Of a stretch of 60,031 nucleotides of DNA, positions 42,822-51,051 are shown one piece after another. Each line of letters starts with the position of its first letter. Positions within the stretch are counted from its first letter, which is position 1. The notes beneath the pieces were generated by a model, which saw nothing but the letters and a program-made list of their open reading frames with translations, was not told the origin of the DNA and did not search any database. The DNA lies in the NCBI GenBank assembly GCA_910580195.1, contig CAJTWA010000027.1, forward strand, positions 1 to 60,031, given 5' to 3'. This DNA comes from an uncultured Lachnospiraceae bacterium. Its GTDB lineage: Bacteria; Bacillota; Clostridia; Lachnospirales; Lachnospiraceae. Both the position numbers and the translations under genes were made by a program.

Positions 42822-43682
42822 TCAGTACAACGACCGTTTCCCAGCCCCCTTTTGGTACAGGAACACCCCAAGCGCCGCCGCACATACAGCCCCCGCAAAA
42901 ATCCCAGCATGGGCAAACATTGAATCCCCCGTGTAGGAAAGGAAATCCGAAGCAAAAGTCCCCCACAGGTTAAACAGCATATGGAACAGGATAGACAGAT
43001 AAATGCTGCCCCCTTTCATGCACACATACCCGCAGAACAGCCCCACTACAAAGGCATACGCCCCTTGCACCACATTCCCATGGAACAGGCCGAACAGGAA
43101 GGCTTGGAAAATATTTGCAAGGAAAAAAGGCATGGCTTTGGCCGCATACCGCAAAGTGACGCCCCGGAAAATCAATTCTTCGCTGATAGGCGCCACCAGC
43201 ACGGAATACAGCGCAAGGACAAAAGTCACGTTCCCAAACCCGGCGTTTTCCATCAGGTTTTCATAGGCAAGGAGCCAGGAAGGGTTGATGGCGGCCATGA
43301 TGGCGATTAAATATGTGGAAATATACTGCATCCCCACCATTAGGAACACCAGCCCAAGGAACATGCCGGGGTTTAAAATATCAGAAAGCTCCCGGCGGGG
43401 CTTTTTTTTGGGCACAAACCGTTTCCAGTACCAGAACCCCAGCACAAGGGCAGACACTATCCCGTAAATGGCAGACAGCAGCATAAGGAATTGGCTGTCC
43501 CCCAAAAGCCCGTAAATAAAATCCGGGGAGGCGATGCGGCTTACAAGGCTTGGGTCTTTGCTGACAAGGATTACAATTTTAAGGACAAACCCAGCCAAAA
43601 CCACAAGGAATTGGATAGCCAGGGCCAGCAGCGCAGGCAGCAGGCAAAAGAGGACGCGCCCGATTTGTTTCAGTATTTTCAT
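42822..43682 (-). CDS. CPBP-family intramembrane metalloprotease, 286 aa
   Basis: Seven or eight hydrophobic helices and the CPBP/Abi motifs: APISEELIFRGVTLRYAAK (EE..R motif), FGLFHGNVVQGAYAFVVGL (H..N) and LSILFHMLFNLWG (second H..N). These residues form a membrane-embedded glutamate/metal site in Rce1-like proteases. In Firmicutes such genes are linked to CAAX-like processing or bacteriocin self-immunity; no bacteriocin gene is nearby. AAAGGA is 10 bases before ATG 43682. Convergent with the chemoreceptor and divergent from the mutase. Confidence 0.93.
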   Translation of the reverse strand: MKILKQIGRVLFCLLPALLALAIQFLVVLAGFVLKIVILVSKDPSLVSRIASPDFIYGLLGDSQFLMLLSAIYGIVSALVLGFWYWKRFVPKKKPRRELSDILNPGMFLGLVFLMVGMQYISTYLIAIMAAINPSWLLAYENLMENAGFGNVTFVLALYSVLVAPISEELIFRGVTLRYAAKAMPFFLANIFQAFLFGLFHGNVVQGAYAFVVGLFCGYVCMKGGSIYLSILFHMLFNLWGTFASDFLSYTGDSMFAHAGIFAGAVCAAALGVFLYQKGAGKRSLY

Positions 43683-43825
43683 CGTTTAAAATCCTTTCTT
43701 TTTATGGCGTTTTTTGGTATACTTTATTATAGGGTTGCACACGGGAAAAATCAAGGGTGCACGGCATAGAGAAGAAATTATTTTGGCAGCTTACAGAAGC
43801 GGCATTGGGAAAAGAGGAGAAGGAT

Positions 43826-45238
43826 ATGGTAAAATTTGGGACAGGCGGCTGGAGGGCCGTTATTGGGGATGGGTTTACAAAAGAGAACATACAGCTTTTA
43901 GCGCAGGGCATGGTGAATAAAATGAAGGAAGAAGGCGTAGCAGGACAAGGGATTGTCATGGGCTACGACCGGAGGTTCCTTTCCAAAGAAGCCATGCAGT
44001 GGGCAGCCATGGTATTTGCGGCAGCCCATATCAAAGTGCATTTAATCAATAAATCCTCCCCCACGCCGTTGGTGATGTTTTATGTGATGGAGCATGGGTT
44101 CCCCTATGGGATGATGGTGACTGCCAGCCACAACCCGGCCATTTACAATGGGATTAAGGTCTTTACCGCCGGGGGCAGGGATGCGGACGAAGCACACACC
44201 AAGGATTTGGAGCGGCATATGGAGGCTATAAGGCCAGGGGAAGTGGCAGAGATGGCCTATGAGGCAGGGAAACAGGAAGGCTATATCGAAGAAATTTACC
44301 CTTTAAATGAATATTTGGACAATATCATTGCTTCTGTGGACATGAAAGCTATCCGGGACGCCAGCCTGAAGGTGGCCTTAGACCCCATGTACGGGGTCAG
44401 CGAAACTTCCCTGAAAGTCATTTTAATGACTGCCCGCTGCGAGGTGGCAACCATCCACGACAGGCACGACACGCTGTTTGGCGGCAAGCTCCCTGCGCCT
44501 TCTGCAGCTACCTTACATTCCCTGCAGAATTATGTGGCGGAAAAGCAATTTGACATTGGGATTGCCACGGACGGGGACGCAGACCGGATTGGAGTCATTG
44601 ACGACAAAGGGAATTTCCTGCATCCCAATGATATTTTGGTGCTGCTCTACTACTACCTTGTGAAATACAAGGGCTGGAAGGGGCCTGTGGTGCGCAACAT
44701 CGCCACGACCCATATGCTGGACAAGGTAGCCAAGCAGTTTGGGCAGGATTGCTACGAGGTCCCAGTAGGGTTTAAACATATTTCCGCCAAGATGAAGGAA
44801 ACCGGGGCAATTATCGGCGGGGAATCCTCCGGGGGCCTTACAGTCCATGGGCATATCAACGGCAAGGACGGCATTTATGCAGCAGCCCTCCTTGTAGAAA
44901 TGATTGCCGTGACTGGGAAAAAGCTGTCCCAGATTATGGAAAACATCCGGGAGGAGTGCGGCGCCATCCATATGGAGGAGCGGGACTACAAATTTACGCC
45001 GGAAAAGAAAGAGGAAATGAAGCGGCTCCTTTTAGAAGACAGGCTCCTTCCGGCTCTTTCCGAGGAAATCGACCATGTTTCTTATCTAGACGGCAGCAAG
45101 GTCTACTTTAAAAACGGCGGCTGGGTCATTGCCCGGTTCTCCGGCACAGAACCTTTGCTCCGGATTTTCTGTGAAATGCCGGATGCAGCCCGGGCAGCGG
45201 AGATTTGCGGGATTTATGAGGAATTTTTAGGGATTTGA
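43826..45238 (+). CDS. Phosphoglucomutase/phosphomannomutase-family protein, 470 aa
   Basis: Alpha-D-phosphohexomutase, interconverting hexose 1- and 6-phosphates. The active-site serine is near residue 101 in MMVTASHNPAIYNGIKVF, the metal loop DGDADRIGVID is near 250, the sugar-specificity loop GGESSGGLTVHGHINGKDG is near 331, and the phosphate loop is RFSGTEPLLRIF near 445. The start ATG 43826 (MVKFGTGGWRAVIGDGFT) is the usual family start and follows GGAGAAGG; an upstream GTG would add 23 residues. Its last 165 bp are duplicated at 50854-51018, fused to a transposase. The choice between glucose and mannose substrates is open. Confidence 0.92.
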   Translation: MVKFGTGGWRAVIGDGFTKENIQLLAQGMVNKMKEEGVAGQGIVMGYDRRFLSKEAMQWAAMVFAAAHIKVHLINKSSPTPLVMFYVMEHGFPYGMMVTASHNPAIYNGIKVFTAGGRDADEAHTKDLERHMEAIRPGEVAEMAYEAGKQEGYIEEIYPLNEYLDNIIASVDMKAIRDASLKVALDPMYGVSETSLKVILMTARCEVATIHDRHDTLFGGKLPAPSAATLHSLQNYVAEKQFDIGIATDGDADRIGVIDDKGNFLHPNDILVLLYYYLVKYKGWKGPVVRNIATTHMLDKVAKQFGQDCYEVPVGFKHISAKMKETGAIIGGESSGGLTVHGHINGKDGIYAAALLVEMIAVTGKKLSQIMENIREECGAIHMEERDYKFTPEKKEEMKRLLLEDRLLPALSEEIDHVSYLDGSKVYFKNGGWVIARFSGTEPLLRIFCEMPDAARAAEICGIYEEFLGI

Positions 45239-45412
45239 AAAATACAGCTGAAGCCGAACGGCTCTGTTCCGGGGAAAATGGCCCGGTTTTCGTGACAAAG
45301 AATGGATATAGAATACTTTGAACGGACAATGCAGGAAATGTATGAAGCAAAAGAGGTCCTGAAAGGCATTGCGGACTTAAGGGTTGGGCGCGTTGTAGAC
45401 GGTGGTTTTGTG
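45232..45412 (+). pseudogene. Phd/YefM-type antitoxin remnant, copy 1
   Basis: After the mutase stop, the sequence continues as the body of a Phd/YefM antitoxin: LKNTAEAERLCSGENGPVFV in one frame and MDIEYFERTMQEMYEAKEVL in another, with a deletion at NGY/MDIEYFE. The first codons are missing because the fragment joins the mutase stop at GGGATTTGAA, a word also present in the antitoxin. Copy 2 at 51282 shares the same deletion. Confidence 0.7.
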
Positions 45413-45429
45413 TAGGAAGGATTGATTTT

Positions 45430-45603
45430 ATGGCTGTGGCATTAAAAGAAGATTACCAGAGAGCTTTGGACGAACAGAAAAAAGAAGTTCGAGAGCTTGT
45501 AATGGCTGGGTTGGAACAAATAAAAGAGGGAAAGACAAAAGATTTTAATACTGTGTGTGGCAGATTGGAGAAGAAATACAAAGATGAGGCAATATCAAAT
45601 TAG
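45430..45603 (+). CDS. Antitoxin-like small protein, 57 aa
   Basis: MAVALKEDYQRALDEQKKEV then RELVMAGLEQIKEGKTKDFN: a helical, charged protein whose gene overlaps the RelE/ParE-type toxin gene by 20 bp. The gene order (small helical protein, then toxin) and overlap fit a type II antitoxin. It is below usual gene-calling size. Its family is not certain; the N-terminus does not show a clear ribbon-helix-helix. Confidence 0.75.
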   Translation: MAVALKEDYQRALDEQKKEVRELVMAGLEQIKEGKTKDFNTVCGRLEKKYKDEAISN

Positions 45604-45916
45604 GATTACAGAGTTGGCGGAGGAAGATTTAGAAAATGCTGGCGATTATATTGCCCATGAGTTGAAAAATCCATCTGCCGCTGAAAATACGGTAAGTGGG
45701 ATCCGTGCAAAGATAAATTCTTTGGTAAACTTTCCAGAGAGGAATGAATTGGATGAAGATGAGTTGCTTGCTAGATTGGGTGTCCGAAAAGATTATTATC
45801 GCAATTATAATATTTATTATGTGATAGAGGAGGGCACCATTTACATAGTTAGGATTTTGCATATGTTGGTTGATAGTAAAGCCTGGTTGTATCGTACATT
45901 TGGAGTGCAAAAGTGA
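45584..45916 (+). CDS. RelE/ParE-family toxin, 110 aa
   Basis: MRQYQIRITELAEEDLENAG and YIAHELKNPSAAENTVSGIR are the standard ParE/RelE opening; DYYRNYNIYYVIEEGTIYIV and ILHMLVDSKAW form the C-terminal strands with the conserved R and Y. Such toxins block gyrase or cleave mRNA on the ribosome; this cannot be decided from sequence. ATG 45584 matches the conserved start and overlaps the antitoxin gene. AT-rich relative to the mutase next door, so probably acquired. Intact in length. Confidence 0.9.
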   Translation: MRQYQIRITELAEEDLENAGDYIAHELKNPSAAENTVSGIRAKINSLVNFPERNELDEDELLARLGVRKDYYRNYNIYYVIEEGTIYIVRILHMLVDSKAWLYRTFGVQK

Positions 45917-46055
45917 ATGATGCCACATGATGCCCCTATGATACCTGTTTGTTCTGAAACTCAAAATAATTATGGAAAATATGCGGAATTAATGGCATGG
46001 AATAGTAGGAAATATGCCTGAAAAGTTAACGAAAAAGCCAATCTTTCAGGAGAGC

Positions 46056-46293
46056 CATTTATGGCAGGCGGAATACAGAGGAAATCCTGAATCAGCTTTT
46101 GTTTTGAAACATACAGCCAAAGCAGGACAGTGCAGTTTTAAGGAGCATAGGAACAGCCCCTTGGGTAAAATTAGGATTTTGCCCATAGGGGCTGCTTTTG
46201 CGCCCTGCGGGATGCCTTCCCGGTAGTTTTTTGTTAGGCACATTTTTTCCAGCCGTTTTCTGCAAAAAGAGCCGCTTTTGGCACAGTATCTTG
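46056..46293 (+). repeat. Duplicated intergenic segment, copy 1 (copy 2 at 51490-51735)
   Basis: About 240 bp with shared blocks ATACAGAGGAAATCCTGAA, GTTTTGAAACATACA and GCCCTGCGGGATGCCTTC. It includes the terminator-like hairpin at 46155-46193 and an ATTTTTTCCAGCCGTTTTCTG block that recurs near 46538. Confidence 0.88.
46155..46193. terminator. Terminator-like hairpin, copy 1
   Basis: AGCCCC-TTGGGTAAAAT, loop TAGG, ATTTTGCCCATAGGGGCT, then GCTTTT. The left arm has lost a base compared with the perfect 18-bp stem at 51592-51631. Confidence 0.55.
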
Positions 46294-46296
46294 CGG

Positions 46297-46530
46297 CCTT
46301 GCATGTATGCAGGGAATCATTGCAATCTTAGGTATATTCCTTTATTTCCATAGGAAAGCGCCGGAAGATTTCATACCTACAAAGTGGTCGGATTTTTGTG
46401 TTGCATTGTCTTAAGGGCAATACAATTTGGGAGGGATTCCATGCAAAAAGCGCGGAAATGAAAGTGGTTTGCCTTACATGGGAGAGGAAGTCCCTCCCTG
46501 TACATTCTGTATCTGTGTAAACATAATTTT
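46297..46530 (+). pseudogene. Internally deleted copy of the 3' end of the membrane protein gene at 58540-59724
   Basis: 46297-46403 matches about 59432-59528, and 46402-46530 matches about 59660-59790 (shared words ACATTGTCTTAAGGGCAATA, TTGGGAGGGATTCCATGC, AGGAAGTCCCTCCCTGTAC). The intervening 130 bp are absent. The copy also includes about 60 bp downstream of the parent gene's stop. Confidence 0.88.
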
Positions 46531-46537
46531 AAGCCAT

Positions 46538-46605
46538 TTTCTGCAAGAAAGAGCCGTTTTCTGCACAGCATATTGCCATTTTCTGAAGCTATGGTATTCT
46601 TTAAA
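46538..46605 (+). repeat. Dispersed repeat related to 46250-46292 and 51689-51765
   Basis: CCATTTTCTGCAAGAAAGAG onward, then TGGTATTCTTT. The three copies share CCGTTTTCTGCA, GAGCCG, CAGTATCTTGCC-like blocks in the same order. Confidence 0.65.
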
Positions 46606-46655
46606 TGGTTGTTAGCCGTCCAACAATATCAAAGATAAGGAAGGTGGAATATTTT

Positions 46656-48239
46656 ATGAAGAAAAAAATATGGAAAAGATTAATGCCAATATGTTTGGGA
46701 ATATGCTTGGTTTGCCCGCCATTGTTGGCAGATGCCCAGAAATTGGATTCGGAGGTTTCAAAGGAGGCAGAAGCGGATATTCCGGAAGAAGCTTTTAAAA
46801 GGGATACAAGGGTTCACGATATAAGTGAAGCATATGAAAATGTGGTGCAAACAGAAGATGGCAATGAAACTTATATTTCAAATACGATGGATAGGGAATA
46901 TGCTGGGAAAACAGAGGATGTTACAAATTTGCCGAATGGTGCAGTTTTTTATGCGGAGCAAGAGAGTCCAGAAAATACAGACCCTAATAATGCATATCTT
47001 GTAGAACATGAAAATATTGTGCAGGGAACTTTGGCGCAGGAAAAAGAAATGAGGTGGTATGGATTCATATTGGAACAAGCCAGTAAAGTGTCTATTATGT
47101 TGGAAACAGTTTCGCAGGTAGATGCAGACTTGTATGTATTCAGGCTAGATGAGGAAACTTATGAACTTAACCTGATAGGAGGAAGTTCAAGAACCGGGCT
47201 TGGGAATTATGAATATTATACAGATGTACTTGATACTGGTATTTATTATTTTGCAATTAGTGCATATGAAGGAAACGGGCAATATGGATTTGCATTTTAT
47301 GCAACTCAGGACATAGGGAATGAAAGCAATGACACAATCAGCAATGCAACAGAGATAGATATAAATGAGAAAATTGCAGGAGTAATTGATACTCCATATG
47401 ACATAGATTATTATAGATTTACTTTGTCATCCCCTGTGATAATGCGTATTACAGAAAATTTGGGAAATTATAAATTTGGTATATTGGCGGCCGATAATTC
47501 CAAAAAGGTTTATAAAGTTTCCGAAAAAGATGGGATATATCAGTTTAATGATGGAACATATTATTTTGCAGTTTATAGTAAGGATGGGACTTATAGTGCA
47601 GATCAGGAGTATAAGGTTACGGCAAATATAATTGCAAATATAGCAGATGATGCAGGTTCTTTCTATTTTACAGTGAATGAGAAGGCAAAAATTGTTTTCC
47701 AATCTGATGCAAATGGAAATAATATGTATGTAAATGGGAATCCGATAGATATAAATTATGATTACCATGTGGATGCATCTACTTCTGCTGGGACGCAGAA
47801 ATATGATATTACGATGCGTAACAGTTCTAACTTGCGCGCGAAAATTTACCAGAACCAGTTTATGTTTGAGGATGCAGAAGAAACGTCATATTATGGGATG
47901 GTAATGCCGAATACAGTAAATTATATCAGCGGGACTAAGGGCGTTGGGCCAGCAGGGAACGTGCTGGAGCTGTCACTATATTCTGTAAATTCTGAGAAGT
48001 TTTATAAAGTGCATTGCATCTGCAGCGGGGCATATGCCAAAAACAACATGTACAAAGATTTCAATTTTACGACAGTGTTTATAAATCCAAATACAGGAAA
48101 GTTGGTGGATATCCAAAATATTAATTATTTTTATGATTATGCAACCGGCTCAAACAGCATGTTATTTACAAGGCCTTATAGCAGTTCCACAAAGCATTAT
48201 TACCCATATTTTGATGGGGAGGAACCGCTTAGTTGGTAA
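46656..48239 (+). CDS. Secreted protein with PPC-like beta domains, 527 aa
   Basis: Signal peptide (MKKKIWKRLMPICLGICLVC, cleavage after LLADA). Residues about 100-200 (YGFILEQASKVSIMLETVSQ; DADLYVFRLDEETYELNLIG; GIYYFAISAYEGNGQYGFAF) and about 205-310 (DIDYYRFTLSSPVIMRITEN; GTYYFAVYSKDG) resemble bacterial pre-peptidase C-terminal (PPC) domains, which are found on secreted proteases. The C-terminal 200 residues are not recognised. No catalytic domain is seen. AAGGAAGGTGG lies about 10 bases before the ATG. The gene is much more AT-rich than the window average, suggesting transfer. Confidence 0.7.
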   Translation: MKKKIWKRLMPICLGICLVCPPLLADAQKLDSEVSKEAEADIPEEAFKRDTRVHDISEAYENVVQTEDGNETYISNTMDREYAGKTEDVTNLPNGAVFYAEQESPENTDPNNAYLVEHENIVQGTLAQEKEMRWYGFILEQASKVSIMLETVSQVDADLYVFRLDEETYELNLIGGSSRTGLGNYEYYTDVLDTGIYYFAISAYEGNGQYGFAFYATQDIGNESNDTISNATEIDINEKIAGVIDTPYDIDYYRFTLSSPVIMRITENLGNYKFGILAADNSKKVYKVSEKDGIYQFNDGTYYFAVYSKDGTYSADQEYKVTANIIANIADDAGSFYFTVNEKAKIVFQSDANGNNMYVNGNPIDINYDYHVDASTSAGTQKYDITMRNSSNLRAKIYQNQFMFEDAEETSYYGMVMPNTVNYISGTKGVGPAGNVLELSLYSVNSEKFYKVHCICSGAYAKNNMYKDFNFTTVFINPNTGKLVDIQNINYFYDYATGSNSMLFTRPYSSSTKHYYPYFDGEEPLSW

Positions 48240-48249
48240 GGGGCGGCTA

Positions 48250-48316
48250 CTGTGGAAAATAAGTTTTTCATCGCTGTTTGTGCCTAAGTGGAATGAAAGG
48301 AATGGGTGATTATTAT
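48250..48316 (+). promoter_or_regulatory. Duplicated leader/translation-start region, copy 2
   Basis: Matches 4695-4762 (minus strand) over leader, GAAAGGA ribosome site and GTG-ATT-ATT-ATG start. The only gap is four bases between the ribosome site and the GTG. Confidence 0.8.
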
Positions 48317-49082
48317 GAGGATTCAGCAGGCGTTCCATTATCGCAGCTATCATCTGCTAAATGCAGAGGAAAGGTGCACAGTACCTAAAAACATGGATGC
48401 ACAAAACCCGATTAGAAATGCGGCAGATTATTTATCAATATCAAGCGAAGGGATAGAGGCGTTACGGGAATTATACAGCAGGCTGGAAACGGAGCCAGAT
48501 AATATAGAACTTTACCCGGTAAGCACGAATGAAATTGAAATGGAGCACTTCTGGGCAATGCAGGAAATAAGGAGCGCGCGGCCTTGGAGGGAAGGGAATG
48601 GAAATGATGACGTGGAAGGTTTGATGAAATCCATTATGGATGCCTATGAAACCCTTTATGATAGGATTGTCAAGGAACATAAAAGTGGAAACCGGCAAGT
48701 AGAATATCAGCTGTCCGGGGAACGCTCAATTACTCTGGAAGAAGATTTAGCCGGGTTGGATAAAGCATTTGGGAGATGTATGGCAATGGTAGAAGGGTAT
48801 ATTACATGCCAGCAGACGAATAAAATATATGGGAATGGGGGCGCTGCGTGGTTTGATGAAAAGAAAAAGCAGCAAAATCAGGAAACGGGGCAGGAAGATT
48901 ATAGTTATTTGGGCAAGGCCTACCAAGATACTGCCATATCTATCATGAAATCGGCCAAGAAAGAATTTTTGGCGTTATTCCAAAAGAGGGAAGGCAAGAA
49001 AGAAAGCGCAGTTGAAGTACTTTTAAGCATTTTAAATAAAAATGAACATTTCAGGGAGAATACAAAAAAGCTGTTTTCCTAA
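48306..49082 (+). CDS. Hypothetical protein, 258 aa
   Basis: No family recognised. It is mostly helical and charged, without signal peptide or membrane helix. Landmarks are MRIQQAFHYRSYHLLNAEER at the start, PVSTNEIEMEHFWAMQEIRS in the middle and EVLLSILNKNEHFRENTKKL at the end. The GTG start at 48306 is set by GAAAGGA in the duplicated leader; an ATG three codons later is possible. The leader is shared with the AgrC-like kinase gene at 3378-4703 but the proteins are unrelated. It is AT-rich. Confidence 0.65.
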   Translation: MIIMRIQQAFHYRSYHLLNAEERCTVPKNMDAQNPIRNAADYLSISSEGIEALRELYSRLETEPDNIELYPVSTNEIEMEHFWAMQEIRSARPWREGNGNDDVEGLMKSIMDAYETLYDRIVKEHKSGNRQVEYQLSGERSITLEEDLAGLDKAFGRCMAMVEGYITCQQTNKIYGNGGAAWFDEKKKQQNQETGQEDYSYLGKAYQDTAISIMKSAKKEFLALFQKREGKKESAVEVLLSILNKNEHFRENTKKLFS

Positions 49083-49118
49083 TCATGGATAGGCCGCACG
49101 TTTTTGGCTCGTAAATAG

Positions 49119-49229
49119 ATGGCATGGGGCTGTTGCAAAATACAGAAATCTTCCGCATTTTTTATAGTATATGAAAGATTTATACTATATGTTGTAGGAA
49201 CTTCGTATTTTACGGCAGTCCTATGCCAT
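49119..49229. mobile_element. Small hairpin element with 25-bp imperfect inverted ends
   Basis: ATGGCATGGGGCTGTTGCAA and AATAC on the left pair with GTATTTT-ACGGCAGTCC-TATGCCAT on the right; inside, ATAGTATA and TATACTAT form a perfect stem. Outer GGGGCTGTTGCAAAAT resembles insertion-sequence ends. There is no coding capacity. It could be a MITE or a bidirectional terminator-like structure. Confidence 0.45.
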
Positions 49230-49243
49230 TTTCTGTAAATTTA

Positions 49244-49272
49244 TTGACGAAAATACAAAAAACATATATAAT
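49244..49272 (+). promoter_or_regulatory. Strong promoter of the orphan LytTR regulator
   Basis: TTGACG (49244-49249), 17-base spacer, TATAAT (49267-49272). The -10 is embedded in a run of AAT units, so slippage there would change the start region but not the spacing. Confidence 0.8.
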
Positions 49273-49414
49273 AATAATAATAATAAAGTGTTTTTTTACT
49301 GTGAAAGTGGAAAAATTAAAGATTTTATTGGGATATGACCAAATATAAAACAGAAGAGCCATCGAATAGCGGGGACGGACCGTTAGTATATATGCAAAGG
49401 AAGGGGGAGAAAAA

Positions 49415-50143
49415 ATGTTCAGGATTGCAGTATGTGATGATGATTGTTTTTTTGCAGAAAAATTGAAAGGGTTGATATCTGCCTATTTAAAGGAAAATCG
49501 TTTTAAGTTTGAAATAGATACCTATCATGCTGGTGAAGCGTTGCTGGAACTGGGGATTGGGGCAGTGCAGTATTCAGCTATATTTTTAGATATCCATATG
49601 GAGAAGATGGATGGCATTACTGTAGCTAAAAAAATCAGGGAGGTAAGCAAGGAAGTGCCTATTGTATTTGTAACAGAACATGCAAATTATTTGTTAGAGG
49701 GGTATCGTTTCAGTATCATAAGGTATTTGTTAAAAAACAACGCTGATTTTAAAGATAACCTTAGGGAATGTATGGATGCCGTCATGGATAAGGTAGGCTG
49801 TTCCGTGGAAAAAAGAAAGTTTAATTTTCAGGAAGGGGCAAAAGAAGTGCTGCTGGATAGGCTGCTGTACATTGAGAGCAAGCTGCATAAACTTGAGTTC
49901 CATGTTATGGAGGGCTCCATGAAAGTATATACCTTGTATGGAACATTAAATACATTAGAAGCCAGCCTTCCGGAAGATAGTTTCGTCCGTATCCATCAAA
50001 GTTATTTAGTAAATTTAAAACACATCCGGGATGTTGCCAGATATAAAGTAATATTGGAAAACGAAGATGAACTGGCAGTGCCAAAAGTAAGGTATCCGTA
50101 TGTAAGGGAAAAATATATCACATACCAAGGCGAAGTACTATAA
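49415..50143 (+). CDS. LytTR-family response regulator, orphan, 242 aa
   Basis: Receiver (1-120: MFRIAVCDDDCFFAEKLKGL; phosphoacceptor D in SAIFLDIHMEKMDGITVAKK) and LytTR domain (about 140-240: DRLLYIESKLHKLEFHVMEG; FVRIHQSYLVNLKHIRDV). Where the conserved lysine motif YL-x-KP is expected, the sequence is IIRYLLKNNADFKDNL, still with a lysine. No kinase gene adjoins it, unlike the pair at 3378-5525, so it may answer a distant kinase. GGAAGGGGG precedes the ATG. The gene is AT-rich and lies in the rearranged region. Confidence 0.9.
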   Translation: MFRIAVCDDDCFFAEKLKGLISAYLKENRFKFEIDTYHAGEALLELGIGAVQYSAIFLDIHMEKMDGITVAKKIREVSKEVPIVFVTEHANYLLEGYRFSIIRYLLKNNADFKDNLRECMDAVMDKVGCSVEKRKFNFQEGAKEVLLDRLLYIESKLHKLEFHVMEGSMKVYTLYGTLNTLEASLPEDSFVRIHQSYLVNLKHIRDVARYKVILENEDELAVPKVRYPYVREKYITYQGEVL

Positions 50144-50264
50144 AATAGTTACAAAAATACACAAAAAAGCCATAGATTTATACACGGCAAACGCATGAAT
50201 GAATAAATTATGAACAAGGCATCCATTTTCTGGTATAATTAAAGAAAAAAGGATGGATTTGTTT

Positions 50265-51019
50265 ATGAAAGCACTTTTAGATTATGCAAGTACAGTGACA
50301 GATATAAGACAGGAAAAAAGGTTCTGCATAAGATGATGGACATTATCATGCTTGTCTTTTTTGCAACACTTGCCAATGCAGACGGCTGGGTAGAGATGGA
50401 AGTATTCGGGAAGGAACACGAAAAGTTCTTGCGCAATTATCTGGAACTGTCAAACGGGATACCTTCCCATGATACGATTCAAAGGGTCTTCGCAATGGTG
50501 CCGCCGGAATTTCTAGAAAATTTCCAGAAACAGTGGGATGAGATGTTAAACAGTGATGAGGGAAGTAAAATAAAAAGACTGCTTGCGATTGACGGGAAAA
50601 CGCAGAGGGGAAATGGCAGTAAAAACCAGAAGGCCAACCATATCGTCAGCGCGGTAGATGGGAAAGGGTTCTGCCTGGGGCAGAAACGTGTGGAAGAAAA
50701 TCCGTCAGAAACAGGCGATTATGTATTGGTGCTAAAGGCAAACCAAGGAAATCTGCTGGAAGATGTCAGCCTGTATTTTTCAGAGGGAGAACACCTGAAA
50801 AAATGTGCTTATAAAAAGACCATAGAGAAAGCAAGAGGAAAAATAGAAAACAGCCATGTTTCCTATCTAGACGGCAGCAAGGTTTACTTTAAAAACGGCG
50901 GCTGGGTCATTGCCCGGTTCTCCGGCACAGAACCTTTGCTCCGGATTTTCTGTGAAATGCCGGATGCAGCCCGGGCAGCGGAGATTTGCGGGATTTATGA
51001 GGAATTTTTAGGGATTTGA
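50265..51019 (+). pseudogene. Decayed ISAs1-family transposase fused to the phosphohexomutase C-terminus
   Basis: MKALLDYASTVTDIRQEK (from 50265) runs into a frameshift near 50320; the main frame then reads MMDIIMLVFFATLANADGWV, GIPSHDTIQRVFAMVPPEFL, LLAIDGKTQRGNGSKNQKAN and HIVSAVDGKGFCLGQKRVEE, all ISAs1-typical. A deletion joins VEENPSET to GDYVLVLKANQGN, losing the region with another catalytic residue. At 50853 the frame passes into HVSYLDGSKVYFKNGGWVIA and ends EEFLGI, identical to the mutase end at 45074-45238. The fusion is in frame for about 228 residues. No intact terminal repeats were found. Confidence 0.85.
50854..51018 (+). repeat. Duplicated 3' end of the phosphohexomutase gene
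   Basis: 165 bp nearly identical to 45074-45238, with one or two base differences (GGTTTAC for GGTCTAC). It supplies the C-terminal part of the chimeric reading frame. Confidence 0.95.
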
Positions 51020-51051
51020 AGGCAGCAGGACTTGGCTTGGCACATGGTTTT

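Larger units (their letters stand above)
45917..46655. other. Repeat-rich intergenic region
   Basis: Contains a hairpin-bearing repeat (46056-46293), a broken copy of the end of the 58540-59724 gene (46297-46530) and a third repeat unit (46538-46605). No intact gene. Confidence 0.75.
49083..49414. other. Intergenic region with hairpin element, promoter and ATA microsatellite
   Basis: Holds the 111-bp hairpin element (49119-49229), a strong promoter (49244-49272) overlapping an ATA/AAT repeat (about 49265-49286), and a 135-base leader of the LytTR regulator. Confidence 0.7.

Noticed and set aside
50265..51019. Functional ISAs1 insertion sequence
   Set aside because: N-terminal frameshift, internal deletion and replaced C-terminus; no terminal inverted repeats found.
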